Assembly (NCBI RefSeq): GCF_000265385.1
Contig: NC_018013.1
Span: 3,206,501 to 3,270,500 of the forward strand
Source: Aequorivita sublithincola DSM 14238
GTDB lineage: Bacteria; Bacteroidota; Bacteroidia; Flavobacteriales; Flavobacteriaceae
Reading direction: 5' to 3'
DNA length: 64,000 nucleotides
Part shown: positions 53,265-61,815 of the stretch, piece by piece
Position numbering within the stretch: position 1 is the stretch's first letter
How the letters are laid out: each line of letters opens with the position of its first letter
Notes under the pieces: generated by a model
What the model saw: the letters and a program-made list of their open reading frames with translations, nothing else
Database searches by the model: none
What the model was told of the DNA's origin: nothing
Position numbers and translations under genes: made by a program

Positions 53265-56117
53265 TTATTTACTTAAGTACATTTTTCGCCTTGCATATAG
53301 ATCGTAAAAAGCATCGTCCTTTAAACTTTCAATAAAAAGGATACTCTCTCCAGTACTCTTCATTTCTGGACCCAATTGCTTATTCACATTAGGGAATTTG
53401 TTGAAACTAAATACAGGCTGCTTGATTGCAAAACCATCCAATTTTGGATTAAAGTCAAAGTCTGTAACTTTATTATGTCCCAACATTACCTTGGTCGCGT
53501 AGTTTACATAAGGCTCACCATAAGCTTTCGCAATAAACGGAACCGTTCGCGAAGCACGTGGATTGGCTTCTATAATGTAAACGACATCATCTTTTATGGC
53601 GAATTGTACATTTATCAGCCCAACTGTTTTCAATGATTTAGCTATTTTGATGGTGTGATCTTTAATCTGTTGCATTACGAATTCACCAATATTGAAAGGT
53701 GGTAAAGTTGCATTTGAATCGCCAGAATGTATTCCGCAAGGTTCAATATGTTCCATTATTCCTATGATGTACACATTTTCGCCATCGCAAATTGCATCTG
53801 CTTCGGCTTCAATGGCGCCATCCAAATAATGATCTAATAATAATTTGTTATTTGGAATTTTTCGAAGTAAATCAACAACGTGTTCCTCCAATTCTTTCTT
53901 GTTGATAACGATTTTCATCCCTTGACCACCCAAAACGTATGAAGGACGAATCAAAAGCGGAAAGTCAAGTTGATCGGCAAGTGCCAAGGCTTCTTCCGTA
54001 GTTTCAGCAACTCCAAATTCTGGATAAGGAATATTGTTTTCCTTTAGAAGTGTTGAAAAACTGCCTCTATCTTCGGCTAAATCTAAAGATTTATAAGTTG
54101 TTCCAATAATGTTTATTCCATATCTATCAAGCTTTTCAGCAAGTTTTAAAGCCGTTTGTCCGCCCAACTGAACGATAACACCTTCAGGTTTTTCGTGACG
54201 AATAATGTCGTAAATATGTTCCCAGAAAACAGGTTCGAAGTAAAGTTTATCTGCAACATCAAAGTCTGTTGAAACAGTTTCGGGGTTGCAGTTTATCATT
54301 ATAGTTTCGTAACCGCATTCCGCAGCCGCTAAAACGCCGTGAACGCAGCAATAATCAAATTCGATACCCTGCCCTATTCTGTTTGGACCAGAACCAAGCA
54401 CTACAATTTTTTTCTTTGGAGTTACTATACTATCGTTTTCAGCATAAGGTTTTTGGCCTTCAAGCTGCATTTCGTTTTCAAAAGTAGAATAATAATAAGG
54501 AGTTTCCGCCTTAAATTCCGCAGCACATGTATCAACCAATTTATAAACACGCTGAATGTTCATTTCATCACGTTTGTTATATACTTGGCTTTCTAAACAT
54601 TTCAGCATATGTGCTATTTGTCTGTCGCCGTATCCCTTTTGTTTGGCTTCTAGCAATAATTCTCTCGGAAGTGTTTCTAAAGTATATTTTGAAATCTCTT
54701 TTTCCAAAAGATATAATTCTTCGTACTGACGAAGAAACCACATATCAATTTTTGTGATTTCGTGAATTCTACTAAGCGGAATTCCAATTGATATTGCATC
54801 ATAAATCACGAAAACGCGGTCCCAACTTGCGTTTTTCAGTTTGTCGAGAATTTGTTCATAATTGGTGTAACTTTTTCCGTCGGCACCAATTCCATTTCGT
54901 TTTATTTCAAGAGATTGCGTGGCTTTGTGAAGCGCTTCCTGGAAAGATCGGCCAATACCCATCACTTCTCCAACGGATTTCATTTGAAGTCCTAAAGTTC
55001 TATCAGATCCTTCAAACTTGTCAAAATTCCAACGTGGTATTTTTACGATTACATAATCTAAAGTTGGTTCAAACAATGCTGAAGTTGACTTTGTAATTTG
55101 GTTGTTTAATTCATCCAATCTATAACCAATCGCTAATTTAGTAGCAATTTTTGCAATTGGATAACCCGTTGCTTTTGAAGCCAAAGCTGAAGATCGTGAA
55201 ACTCTCGGATTAATTTCAATTGCTATGATATCTTCATTTTCATCAGGACTCACTGCAAATTGCACGTTACAACCACCCGCAAAATCCCCAATACTACGCA
55301 TCATATGGATTGCCATATCGCGCATTCTTTGGAAAGTTCGATCATTAAGCGTCATTGCCGGAGCTACAGTTATGGAATCTCCTGTATGGATTCCCATTGG
55401 GTCCATATTTTCAATAGTACAGATAATAACAACATTGTCATTATTATCGCGAAGCAATTCAAGTTCAAATTCCTTCCAGCCCATCATCGCTTTGTCTATC
55501 ATCACCTCGTGAATTGGCGAAATTTCTAGACCGTGTGATAAAAGTTCGTCAAAATCTTCTTCTTTATAAACAATGGAAGCACCAGCTCCCCCTAAAGTAT
55601 AAGAAGCTCTAATAACTAACGGAAAACCGAATTCTTGTGCAATTTCCTTTCCTTGAAGGTAAGAATTTGCAGTAGCTTGCGGCGCCATTCCAACGCCAAT
55701 CTTCTCCATCAATAATCTGAACTTTTCTCTGTCTTCAGTAATATTTATGGCATCAATATCTACACCGATAAGCTTTACTCCGAAATCCTTCCAAATTCCT
55801 TTTTCATCAGCCTCAATACATAGGTTTAATGCGGTTTGTCCGCCCATTGTAGGTAAAACTGCATCAATTTGAGGATGTTCCTTTAAAATCTGTACTAGAG
55901 ATTTTGTGGTAAGCGGTAACAAATAAATATGATCGGCCATAGATGGGTCCGTCATAATGGTTGCTGGGTTACTATTTATCAAAATGGTTTCTATTCCATC
56001 TTCGCGCAACGAGCGCAATGACTGCGAGCCGGAATAATCAAATTCGCACGCTTGACCAATAACGATAGGGCCAGAGCCAATAATTAGAACAGATTTAATG
56101 GAGGGATTCTTAGGCAT
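53265..56117 (-). CDS. carB: carbamoyl-phosphate synthase large subunit without the C-terminal allosteric domain
   Basis: Makes carbamoyl phosphate from bicarbonate, ammonia and two ATP for arginine and pyrimidine synthesis. The N-terminus IKSVLIIGSGPIVIGQACEFDYSG and the second half VLGSGPNRIGQGIEFDYCC mark the two ATP-grasp halves. After GPEMKSTGESILF the protein ends at residue 950, where E. coli CarB continues with the MGS-type regulatory domain to 1073. This shortened form is, as I recall, usual in flavobacteria. carA is not in the window. Confidence 0.95.
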   Translation of the reverse strand: MPKNPSIKSVLIIGSGPIVIGQACEFDYSGSQSLRSLREDGIETILINSNPATIMTDPSMADHIYLLPLTTKSLVQILKEHPQIDAVLPTMGGQTALNLCIEADEKGIWKDFGVKLIGVDIDAINITEDREKFRLLMEKIGVGMAPQATANSYLQGKEIAQEFGFPLVIRASYTLGGAGASIVYKEEDFDELLSHGLEISPIHEVMIDKAMMGWKEFELELLRDNNDNVVIICTIENMDPMGIHTGDSITVAPAMTLNDRTFQRMRDMAIHMMRSIGDFAGGCNVQFAVSPDENEDIIAIEINPRVSRSSALASKATGYPIAKIATKLAIGYRLDELNNQITKSTSALFEPTLDYVIVKIPRWNFDKFEGSDRTLGLQMKSVGEVMGIGRSFQEALHKATQSLEIKRNGIGADGKSYTNYEQILDKLKNASWDRVFVIYDAISIGIPLSRIHEITKIDMWFLRQYEELYLLEKEISKYTLETLPRELLLEAKQKGYGDRQIAHMLKCLESQVYNKRDEMNIQRVYKLVDTCAAEFKAETPYYYSTFENEMQLEGQKPYAENDSIVTPKKKIVVLGSGPNRIGQGIEFDYCCVHGVLAAAECGYETIMINCNPETVSTDFDVADKLYFEPVFWEHIYDIIRHEKPEGVIVQLGGQTALKLAEKLDRYGINIIGTTYKSLDLAEDRGSFSTLLKENNIPYPEFGVAETTEEALALADQLDFPLLIRPSYVLGGQGMKIVINKKELEEHVVDLLRKIPNNKLLLDHYLDGAIEAEADAICDGENVYIIGIMEHIEPCGIHSGDSNATLPPFNIGEFVMQQIKDHTIKIAKSLKTVGLINVQFAIKDDVVYIIEANPRASRTVPFIAKAYGEPYVNYATKVMLGHNKVTDFDFNPKLDGFAIKQPVFSFNKFPNVNKQLGPEMKSTGESILFIESLKDDAFYDLYARRKMYLSK

Positions 56118-56139
56118 TTCTTTTACTTTTTCGGTGCCG

Positions 56140-56147
56140 CAAAATTA
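56140..56147 (-). promoter_or_regulatory. -7 element before carB
   Basis: TAATTTTG on the minus strand, 23 bases from the ATG; no TTG at the usual distance. Confidence 0.4.
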
Positions 56148-56168
56148 CGACACGTTAGGGTATAAAAA

Positions 56169-56199
56169 AAAGGTGTTGCTTAGTTAAACAACACCTTTT
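56169..56199 (-). terminator. terminator of rpmH
   Basis: Minus strand AAAGGTGTTG-loop-CAACACCTTT, followed by a run of seven Ts. It lies 19 bases after the rpmH stop and just upstream of carB. Confidence 0.88.
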
Positions 56200-56217
56200 A
56201 TATATAATTTATCAACA

Positions 56218-56379
56218 TTATTTTTTGTGACGGGATTCAGTAGATACAGAAAGTTTTTTTCTGCCTTTCGCTCTACGCGCTGCTAATACTTTTCTTCCGC
56301 TTACAGACGCCATACGCTCTCTAAAACCGTGTTTGTTTCTTCTTTTTCTCTTTGATGGCTGAAATGTTCTTTTGCTCAT
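56218..56379 (-). CDS. rpmH: 50S ribosomal protein L34
   Basis: 53 residues, [20 protein letters not shown] onwards, followed by [21 protein letters not shown]: the full L34 signature, highly basic. The C-terminus has a short extension ([11 protein letters not shown]). Not followed by rnpA here, unlike in many bacteria, as the next gene downstream is carB. Strong promoter and own terminator. Confidence 0.97.
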   Translation of the reverse strand: MSKRTFQPSKRKRRNKHGFRERMASVSGRKVLAARRAKGRKKLSVSTESRHKK

Positions 56380-56447
56380 TATAGTATGCTTTAACTGCTG
56401 TAATATCCTTTTTAAGAACCTTTGGGTACTACCTCAAAAGTCGGGTG

Positions 56448-56478
56448 CAAAAATACAACAAGTTTTCACTTAGACAAA
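56448..56478 (-). promoter_or_regulatory. promoter of rpmH
   Basis: Minus strand TTTG (56478-56475), 19-base spacer, TATTTTTG (56455-56448): full consensus, with a 5' leader of about 60 bases. Confidence 0.7.
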
Positions 56479-56624
56479 CCTTTTTTAAAAAATATCTATA
56501 ATTTTTTTAGACTTGTTAATCCTTATCAATATTCAGTTTTCAAAAATACTTAAAAACACTTCAAAAATGCGAAATAAATTCTACTTCCGAAATGGAAAAT
56601 CTTCCTTAAAGCAATTAGTTTTTA

Positions 56625-56632
56625 TACCTTTG
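56625..56632 (+). promoter_or_regulatory. -7 element before the RGG-tail protein
   Basis: TACCTTTG, exact, 23 bases before the ATG at 56656. TTAAAG lies at the -33 position instead of TTG. Confidence 0.5.
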
Positions 56633-56655
56633 CAAGCTATTTTAAAAAATGAAAC

Positions 56656-57225
56656 ATGTTCAATAAAAATATAAAACTAGTTCTTACCGTTTTGGTCTTT
56701 GGCGCAGCCATTTGGCAATTCACAGAAACAAATATTGGCAACGGGATTATGCTGATTTTGCTTTCTTTGATGTTCGTTTTGTTGTATTTCAAAAACGAAA
56801 TTATTTTGCTCGCTTTTCTTCGACTTAGAAAACAGGATTTTCCTGGGGCCAAGAAATGGTTAGATAAGATTAGAGATCCAAAAGCGGCACTCGTTCCAAA
56901 GCAAGAAGGATACTACAATTACTTGAACGGTTTAATGATATCTCAGACCAATATGGTTGAAGCTGAAAAATATTTCAAAAAAGCTGAAAAACTTGGTTTG
57001 AATATGAGTGCAGATATGGCAATGACCAAGTTGAATCTTGCCGGAATAGCTATGACCAAAAACCGCAAGCGGGAAGCCGAAATGCTTATGACAGAAGCTA
57101 AAAGCTTGGATAAACACAATATGCTGGATGATCAAATTAAAATGATGAAGCAGCAGATGAAAAAAATGGGGCAACCGCAACAACAATTTGGCGGTGGCCG
57201 TGGTCGCGGAGGTAGGAGGTTTTAA
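56656..57225 (+). CDS. membrane-anchored TPR-like protein with an RGG-type tail
   Basis: Two hydrophobic helices (7-25, 28-48; the first part resembles DUF2892), then about 110 residues of TPR-like helices (EGYYNYLNGLMISQTNMVEAEKYFKKAEKL). A Met/Gln-rich linker leads to GGGRGRGGRRF at the end. The tail is like the RGG boxes that bind RNA. A membrane-linked RNA or protein-binding role is inference. Confidence 0.72.
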   Translation: MFNKNIKLVLTVLVFGAAIWQFTETNIGNGIMLILLSLMFVLLYFKNEIILLAFLRLRKQDFPGAKKWLDKIRDPKAALVPKQEGYYNYLNGLMISQTNMVEAEKYFKKAEKLGLNMSADMAMTKLNLAGIAMTKNRKREAEMLMTEAKSLDKHNMLDDQIKMMKQQMKKMGQPQQQFGGGRGRGGRRF

Positions 57226-57343
57226 TTAACGAGAGCATATTTATTTATAGATTCTTCTTCGTATTAAGAAATGGAGAGATTTATTTCTTAAACAAGTGTT
57301 AAAATAATAAGAATTTCCCTATCTTTATCCAAAGCCTTGGCTT

Positions 57344-58045
57344 ATGGATAGAAAACTACTTTATCTTTTCTTATTGCTAACCTTCACAGCGCAATCACAG
57401 ATTGAGCAAGGATCTCTGTTCTCTGAAGTGATTGGGAAAAACATTAAGAAATTCACGCAAAATTCTCAAAAAGCATATGAAGTGCATGATTTTGAGCGTG
57501 CAGATTTTCTGTTCGATTCTCTCATTAACAATGTGATAAACGGAAGTTATCTAGACAACTTTAAAGTCCGAAAACTTTCTGGCAGAAAAATCGATCTTTA
57601 TAAATTCGACAAACCAATATTTTTAATGACGTACGCATCTTGGTGTACGCCCGGAGCTGGTGAGGTTCCCGCTCTAAATGACATTGCCAAAAAATATTAC
57701 AAAGACATAGATTTTGTAGTTCTATTTTGGGACTCAAAAGAGAAAGTTCGTAGGTCTGCACGGAAATATTCCAGTAAAATAAGGATTATTTACGTTGATG
57801 AAAAGGAAAACAAAAACGATCATATTGTGGAAATAATGAAACATAGTCTCGGTTTTCCAACTTCCTTTTTTATTGATGAGAACAAACGCATTGTTGATGT
57901 AAGGCGCGGTGTTCTTCATCCTTATAACGAAAAATATGAAATTTCTTTTGAGTTAAATTACAACTCATTTTTAAACGGAATTTCACTTCTAAAAAATTTA
58001 GGAAACGAATCCAAAGATCATATAGCTTCAAAACAAAACCGCTAA
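57344..58045 (+). CDS. TlpA/thioredoxin-like secreted protein with a single active-site cysteine
   Basis: Signal peptide to FTAQS; helical region (30-75) then a thioredoxin-like fold from about 78. The active site reads WCTPG (C101, with G104 in place of the second Cys of CxxC), then AGEVPALNDI. Cis-proline LGFPTSFFID is present. Without the resolving cysteine, a classical disulfide reductase cycle is not possible; a monothiol or chaperone role is likely. Single gene. Confidence 0.8.
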   Translation: MDRKLLYLFLLLTFTAQSQIEQGSLFSEVIGKNIKKFTQNSQKAYEVHDFERADFLFDSLINNVINGSYLDNFKVRKLSGRKIDLYKFDKPIFLMTYASWCTPGAGEVPALNDIAKKYYKDIDFVVLFWDSKEKVRRSARKYSSKIRIIYVDEKENKNDHIVEIMKHSLGFPTSFFIDENKRIVDVRRGVLHPYNEKYEISFELNYNSFLNGISLLKNLGNESKDHIASKQNR

Positions 58046-58087
58046 AAACAGGTTGTTTTTAAGAGTTTATTATAAATTAATAACTCT

Positions 58088-59008
58088 TTATTGATAATAT
58101 CCTTTTTCAGGAATTTCAATGAAATACTCCTTCCCAGATGCATTTTTCAAAAAGGTATCTCGAAGCCACGGATTATGAAGTTTCAATATTTTATAATTGA
58201 TTCCGTAAGGTTTTACCCACTCTGCCCAATCGTCAACTGCTGTATCTACTTTTACCTTGTAAGTAGGGATTTCAGGATACAAATCTTTCGTTCTAAAATT
58301 GAAGCCATATAACTCAGGATGGGTCATTATCTCCTTAATAGCTATTATTCTGAAAACATATCTGCTTGTTTCATCATTAAGTAGCAAATCGTAATAGCTT
58401 GTTTCCTTTTGTCTGTTTATTTGCTTGTTCATACCTCCAACACCTGCGTTATATGATGCTGCGGCCATCGTCCAACTTCCAAATTTTTCTTTAGATTTCT
58501 TTAAATATGCTGCTGCAACTATAGTCGCCTTTTCAAGATCGTAACGCTCATCAACATATTCATTAATTTCAAGACCGTATTCTAAGCCTGTTCCTTTCAT
58601 AAAATGCCAAATACCACTCGCACCTGCAGGAGAACTTTTATACTCTAAAGCACTTTCGGCCACCGCCAAATATTTAAAATCATCTGGTAAACCGTACTTC
58701 TTCAGCAACGGCTCTATCTGAGGGAAATATTTATGAGCTCTTTTAAAAAGCAAAAGTCCGTTTGATTGCCAATAAGCATTAACAAGTAACTCACGATCAA
58801 TTCGTTCTCTAATGTCTGGGTTGTTGAGCGGCATAGGTTCCCCCGCAAAATCTAGACTTTCAGGAATTGGTAATGCATAAACATTATAATCATTAACCAA
58901 TTTTTTTTCAAAATTCTCGTCCGTTGGAGCATCCTGAACTGCGTTAATACTAATTGCACTTATGGCTAAAAGTGCAACTCCTAAACCTATTTTACTTATC
59001 ATTTTCAT
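58088..59008 (-). CDS. lytic transglycosylase (SLT domain)
   Basis: Signal peptide to INAVQ. The catalytic domain spans about 95-235: YLAVAESALEYKSSPAGASG with the catalytic E118, GIWHFM, and AAASYNAGVGGMN, as in MltD/Slt enzymes. It cuts peptidoglycan to 1,6-anhydro-muropeptides in the periplasm. No LysM domain follows, unlike MltD; the last 60 residues end EYFIEIPEKGYYQ. Confidence 0.9.
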   Translation of the reverse strand: MKMISKIGLGVALLAISAISINAVQDAPTDENFEKKLVNDYNVYALPIPESLDFAGEPMPLNNPDIRERIDRELLVNAYWQSNGLLLFKRAHKYFPQIEPLLKKYGLPDDFKYLAVAESALEYKSSPAGASGIWHFMKGTGLEYGLEINEYVDERYDLEKATIVAAAYLKKSKEKFGSWTMAAASYNAGVGGMNKQINRQKETSYYDLLLNDETSRYVFRIIAIKEIMTHPELYGFNFRTKDLYPEIPTYKVKVDTAVDDWAEWVKPYGINYKILKLHNPWLRDTFLKNASGKEYFIEIPEKGYYQ

Positions 59009-59067
59009 ATTGTCAAATTTTGAATAAAGATACTGAATAAAGGCATTTCTAAGTAAAAAAGCAAATT

Positions 59068-59727
59068 TTATTGCTTAAAAATTTCTAACAGCTTTTTCGA
59101 AATTTCTCTGCCTTTATTTAATATCATAATGTGTGTTCCGCCTTTAATAACTTCGCATTCCTGAATATATTTTATAGGGAAAACCATATCTTTTTCACCG
59201 TGAAGATGAATGATATTCTCAATTTCCGTCTTTTTTTCCCAAGTAATCATTTGTTCAAGAGCCCAATCTAGGTATTGTTTATTGCGAACGTGCAAATATT
59301 GTTGATAAAGCGTTAATCGTTTTTTTGATTTTGGACCAACTGAAAACTTGGTTAAATCTTCAACACTTAAAACCAAACTTGTTGGGATTAATTTGTAAGC
59401 CTTTGTCAAACTGGCTATTTTCATTCGTCGTGGTAGTTCACTTCTACTTTTCACGCTGGAAATTATAATGAGTTTTTTTAATTTCAAAAAATAACTCATT
59501 TCCTGTACTACTACTCCTCCAAAGGAAACACCTATTAAAATAGCGTTTTTTTCTGTTACTCCTAGTGCCATTCTTTTGGCATAAGATTCCAAACTTTCAC
59601 CTTTTTCGGGGATCAGCCATTCTAAAATATGGATTTCAAACGTTTCGGGAAATTTAATATTTCTAAAGATTTCGCTTCCCGCCGCTAGTCCGGGAACGAA
59701 ATAAACATGTGTTTTTTCTGAATTCAT
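59068..59727 (-). CDS. alpha/beta hydrolase
   Basis: Start MNSEKTHVYFVPGLAAG (59727), since the frame open to 59760 adds 11 residues before a typical fold start. GVSFGG at 66-71 holds the nucleophile S68; HGEKDMVFP provides the acid and the histidine lies in KGGTHIMI. Substrate unknown. The upstream leader carries a -7 element and a palindrome. Confidence 0.82.
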   Translation of the reverse strand: MNSEKTHVYFVPGLAAGSEIFRNIKFPETFEIHILEWLIPEKGESLESYAKRMALGVTEKNAILIGVSFGGVVVQEMSYFLKLKKLIIISSVKSRSELPRRMKIASLTKAYKLIPTSLVLSVEDLTKFSVGPKSKKRLTLYQQYLHVRNKQYLDWALEQMITWEKKTEIENIIHLHGEKDMVFPIKYIQECEVIKGGTHIMILNKGREISKKLLEIFKQ

Positions 59728-59768
59728 AAGTCTTTTCTGAAGAAAAATGGCATAGCCCAAAGATTATT

Positions 59769-59792
59769 CGTAAATTTACGAGAACAAAGATA
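59769..59792 (-). promoter_or_regulatory. promoter -7 element and palindrome CGTAAATTTACG before the hydrolase
   Basis: Minus strand TATCTTTG at 59792-59785 and the 12-base palindrome at 59769-59780, which would cover the start of transcription. The GTAAATTTAC core is the same as at 33041-33050. Confidence 0.4.
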
Positions 59793-59817
59793 AAATTATA
59801 TTATAGTTTCCTTAAAA

Positions 59818-59862
59818 CTAAAAATTCCACCCATAATTTACTCTAAAGCCAAACCAAACATC
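59818..59862 (-). pseudogene. possible fossil of an outer membrane barrel gene end
   Basis: Minus strand GAT at 59862 to TAG at 59818 encodes DVWFGFRVNYGWNF and a stop, the pattern of a last barrel strand with a terminal Phe. The codon before it is TAG, so no larger gene is open. Fourteen residues are too few to be sure. The rest of the 239-base gap 59728-59966 shows no gene. Confidence 0.25.
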
Positions 59863-59966
59863 CTATTGTATCGTATATAAAACAATGATTTTATGTATTT
59901 TAAACACTGCGCCGCACTGTAAACAAGTTTAAAAACTATTGAACAAATTTTTAAAACAATTCACCA

Positions 59967-60266
59967 ATGAGAGAAGATGTAGAAATTACCGACAACGAAT
60001 TTTTGAGACAATTTGAACTCGAAATTGGCGAAACTATGGCTCGTATAGAATATTCTTTACAGGATCGAAAAATTTTCCTAACCAAATATGAAATGTCTGA
60101 TGAACTTGAAGAACAAGGTTATAGAGAAGTTTTTATTAAGGCAGTTTTCGAGGAAGTGAAAAGACGCGAAATAAGTCTAGTTCCCACAAGCCCCGAAGTT
60201 GCTGGGTTTATGCGAAAAAACCGTAGAAAATATAAAGATTTATTACCTGTTGGAATTAATATTTAG
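59967..60266 (+). CDS. YjdJ-type GNAT-like protein with degenerate acetyl-CoA site
   Basis: 99 residues whose strand order fits the small GNAT_acetyltr_2/YjdJ family: MARIEYSLQDRKIFLTKYEM, then SDELEEQGYREVFIKAVFEEVKRREISLVPTSPEVAGFMRKNR. The acetyl-CoA loop usually has a G-x-G-x-x-L pattern; here it reads EEQGYREVFI, so binding may be lost. The stop overlaps the mtaB stop by 4 bases (convergent). Confidence 0.65.
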   Translation: MREDVEITDNEFLRQFELEIGETMARIEYSLQDRKIFLTKYEMSDELEEQGYREVFIKAVFEEVKRREISLVPTSPEVAGFMRKNRRKYKDLLPVGINI

Positions 60267-61594
60267 ACCGAAACCGTTTCAGAAACAGTAAATCGTACTA
60301 AACCATCTTCATCTATCTCCGTAAGTGTAATTTCCTGTAAAGTATTAACCAATTGCGGATTCCACGGCGCTTTTACTTTAACGTAATTTTCTGTGAAACC
60401 ATGAATGTAACCTTCCTTGTTTTCGCCTTCAAAAAGAACTGTTCTGTTCGACCCTAATTGACTTTCATAAAATGCTCTTCTCTTTTTTGCTGAAAGACCT
60501 CGCAACATTTTGCTGCGTTTGTTTCGCACTTTTTTAGGTACAACTCCTTCCATTTCGGCAGCTGGAGTGTTGTCTCTTTCAGAATAAGTGAAAACGTGTA
60601 AATATGAAATATCTAATTCATTTAAAAAATGATAGGTTTCTAAAAATCGTTCTTCTGTTTCATCAGGGAAACCTACTATAACATCAACGCCAATGCAAGC
60701 GTGTGGCATTAGTTCACGAATTTTGGCAACTCTTTCAATATAAAGTTCGCGCATATAACGGCGACGCATTAATTTCAGAATAGCATTGCTTCCACTTTGC
60801 AATGGAATATGGAAATGCGGTACAAAAGTTTTTGATTTTGAAACGAATTCAATCGTTTCATTCTTTAAAAGATTGGGTTCTATGGAAGAAATGCGAAGTC
60901 TTTCAATGCCTTCCACTTCATCCAAAGCTTTTACCAATTCAAAAAAAGTGTGTTCGTGTTTTTTATTTCCAAATTCTCCCTTTCCGTAATCGCCAATGTT
61001 TACACCTGTTAAAACGATTTCCTTTATGCCTTGTTGTGAAATTTCAAAAGCATTCTGCAAAACATTTTCTAAAGTATCGCTTCGTGATATTCCACGTGCC
61101 AACGGAATCGTGCAATAGGTGCATTTATAATCGCAACCATCCTGAATTTTTAGGAAAGCACGAGTCCTATCACCAATGGAATAGGAACCTACATAAAAGT
61201 CTGCTTCTTCAATTTCACAAGAATGCACCTCGCCGAAATCATTTTTGGAAAGATCATTTAAATAATCCGTGATTTTAAATTTTTCGGTAGCGCCCAAAAC
61301 TAAATCAACACCATCAACATCTGCCAATTCATTTGGTTTTAGCTGTGCATAGCAACCAACAGCTGCAACAAAAGCATTTGGATTTGCTTTCTGTGCTTGT
61401 TTAACAATGGTTTTGAATTTTTTATCAGCGTTTTCAGTAACACTGCAAGTATTTATAACGTAGATGTCTGCTTTCTCGGAAAAATCCACACGCTCAAAAC
61501 CTTCTCCTTCAAAACTTCTAGCAATGGTAGAAGTTTCGCTGAAATTAAGTTTGCAACCAAGGGTATAAAAAGCTACTTTTTTTGGTGAATCCAT
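60263..61594 (-). CDS. mtaB: tRNA t6A37 methylthiotransferase MtaB
   Basis: A radical SAM enzyme adding a methylthio group to t6A37 in tRNA. The start MDSPKKVAFYTLGCK (61594) is preferred over 61609. The UPF0004 domain has C14, C50 and C81; the radical SAM triad is C154, C158 and C161 in CDYKCTYC; a TRAM domain closes the protein (EGYIHGFTENYVKVK). YTLGCKLNFSET separates it from MiaB and RimO. Confidence 0.92.
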   Translation of the reverse strand: MDSPKKVAFYTLGCKLNFSETSTIARSFEGEGFERVDFSEKADIYVINTCSVTENADKKFKTIVKQAQKANPNAFVAAVGCYAQLKPNELADVDGVDLVLGATEKFKITDYLNDLSKNDFGEVHSCEIEEADFYVGSYSIGDRTRAFLKIQDGCDYKCTYCTIPLARGISRSDTLENVLQNAFEISQQGIKEIVLTGVNIGDYGKGEFGNKKHEHTFFELVKALDEVEGIERLRISSIEPNLLKNETIEFVSKSKTFVPHFHIPLQSGSNAILKLMRRRYMRELYIERVAKIRELMPHACIGVDVIVGFPDETEERFLETYHFLNELDISYLHVFTYSERDNTPAAEMEGVVPKKVRNKRSKMLRGLSAKKRRAFYESQLGSNRTVLFEGENKEGYIHGFTENYVKVKAPWNPQLVNTLQEITLTEIDEDGLVRFTVSETVSV

Positions 61595-61634
61595 TATTAC
61601 TTTTGGCATTTAAGAGTGCAAAAATACGAACTCT

Positions 61635-61701
61635 TAGCCACGAATACACGAATTTTATTATTTGTTGTTCAAGAAGATTGTTCGTGAAAATTCGCCACTA
61701 A
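61635..61701. repeat. inverted repeat TAGCCACGAATACACGAAT
   Basis: The left arm TAGCCACGAATACACGAA pairs imperfectly with TTCGTGAAAATTCGCCACTA. A member of the family at 22809, 39391 and 63035. Located in the 221-base gap between mtaB and the BNR-like gene. Confidence 0.7.
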
Positions 61702-61784
61702 TTCAGAAATGTTTTTCTATTCATCGTTTCTGAAATTAGTATTCAGGAAAAATGCTTCAATAATAAAACACAATCCTTCGTGCG

Positions 61785-61800
61785 CCCGATAGCTATCGGG
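61785..61800. repeat. perfect palindrome CCCGATAGCTATCGGG
   Basis: Sixteen-base palindrome 15 bases downstream of the BNR-like gene stop. Same class as 37044-37059; the -AGCT- centre is shared. Confidence 0.85.
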
Positions 61801-61815
61801 ACGTGGCCAAAGAAA

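Noticed and set aside
60802..61272. Plus-strand frame of 156 codons inside mtaB
   Set aside because: Fully antisense to MtaB, cysteine- and histidine-rich from reverse reading of conserved motifs.
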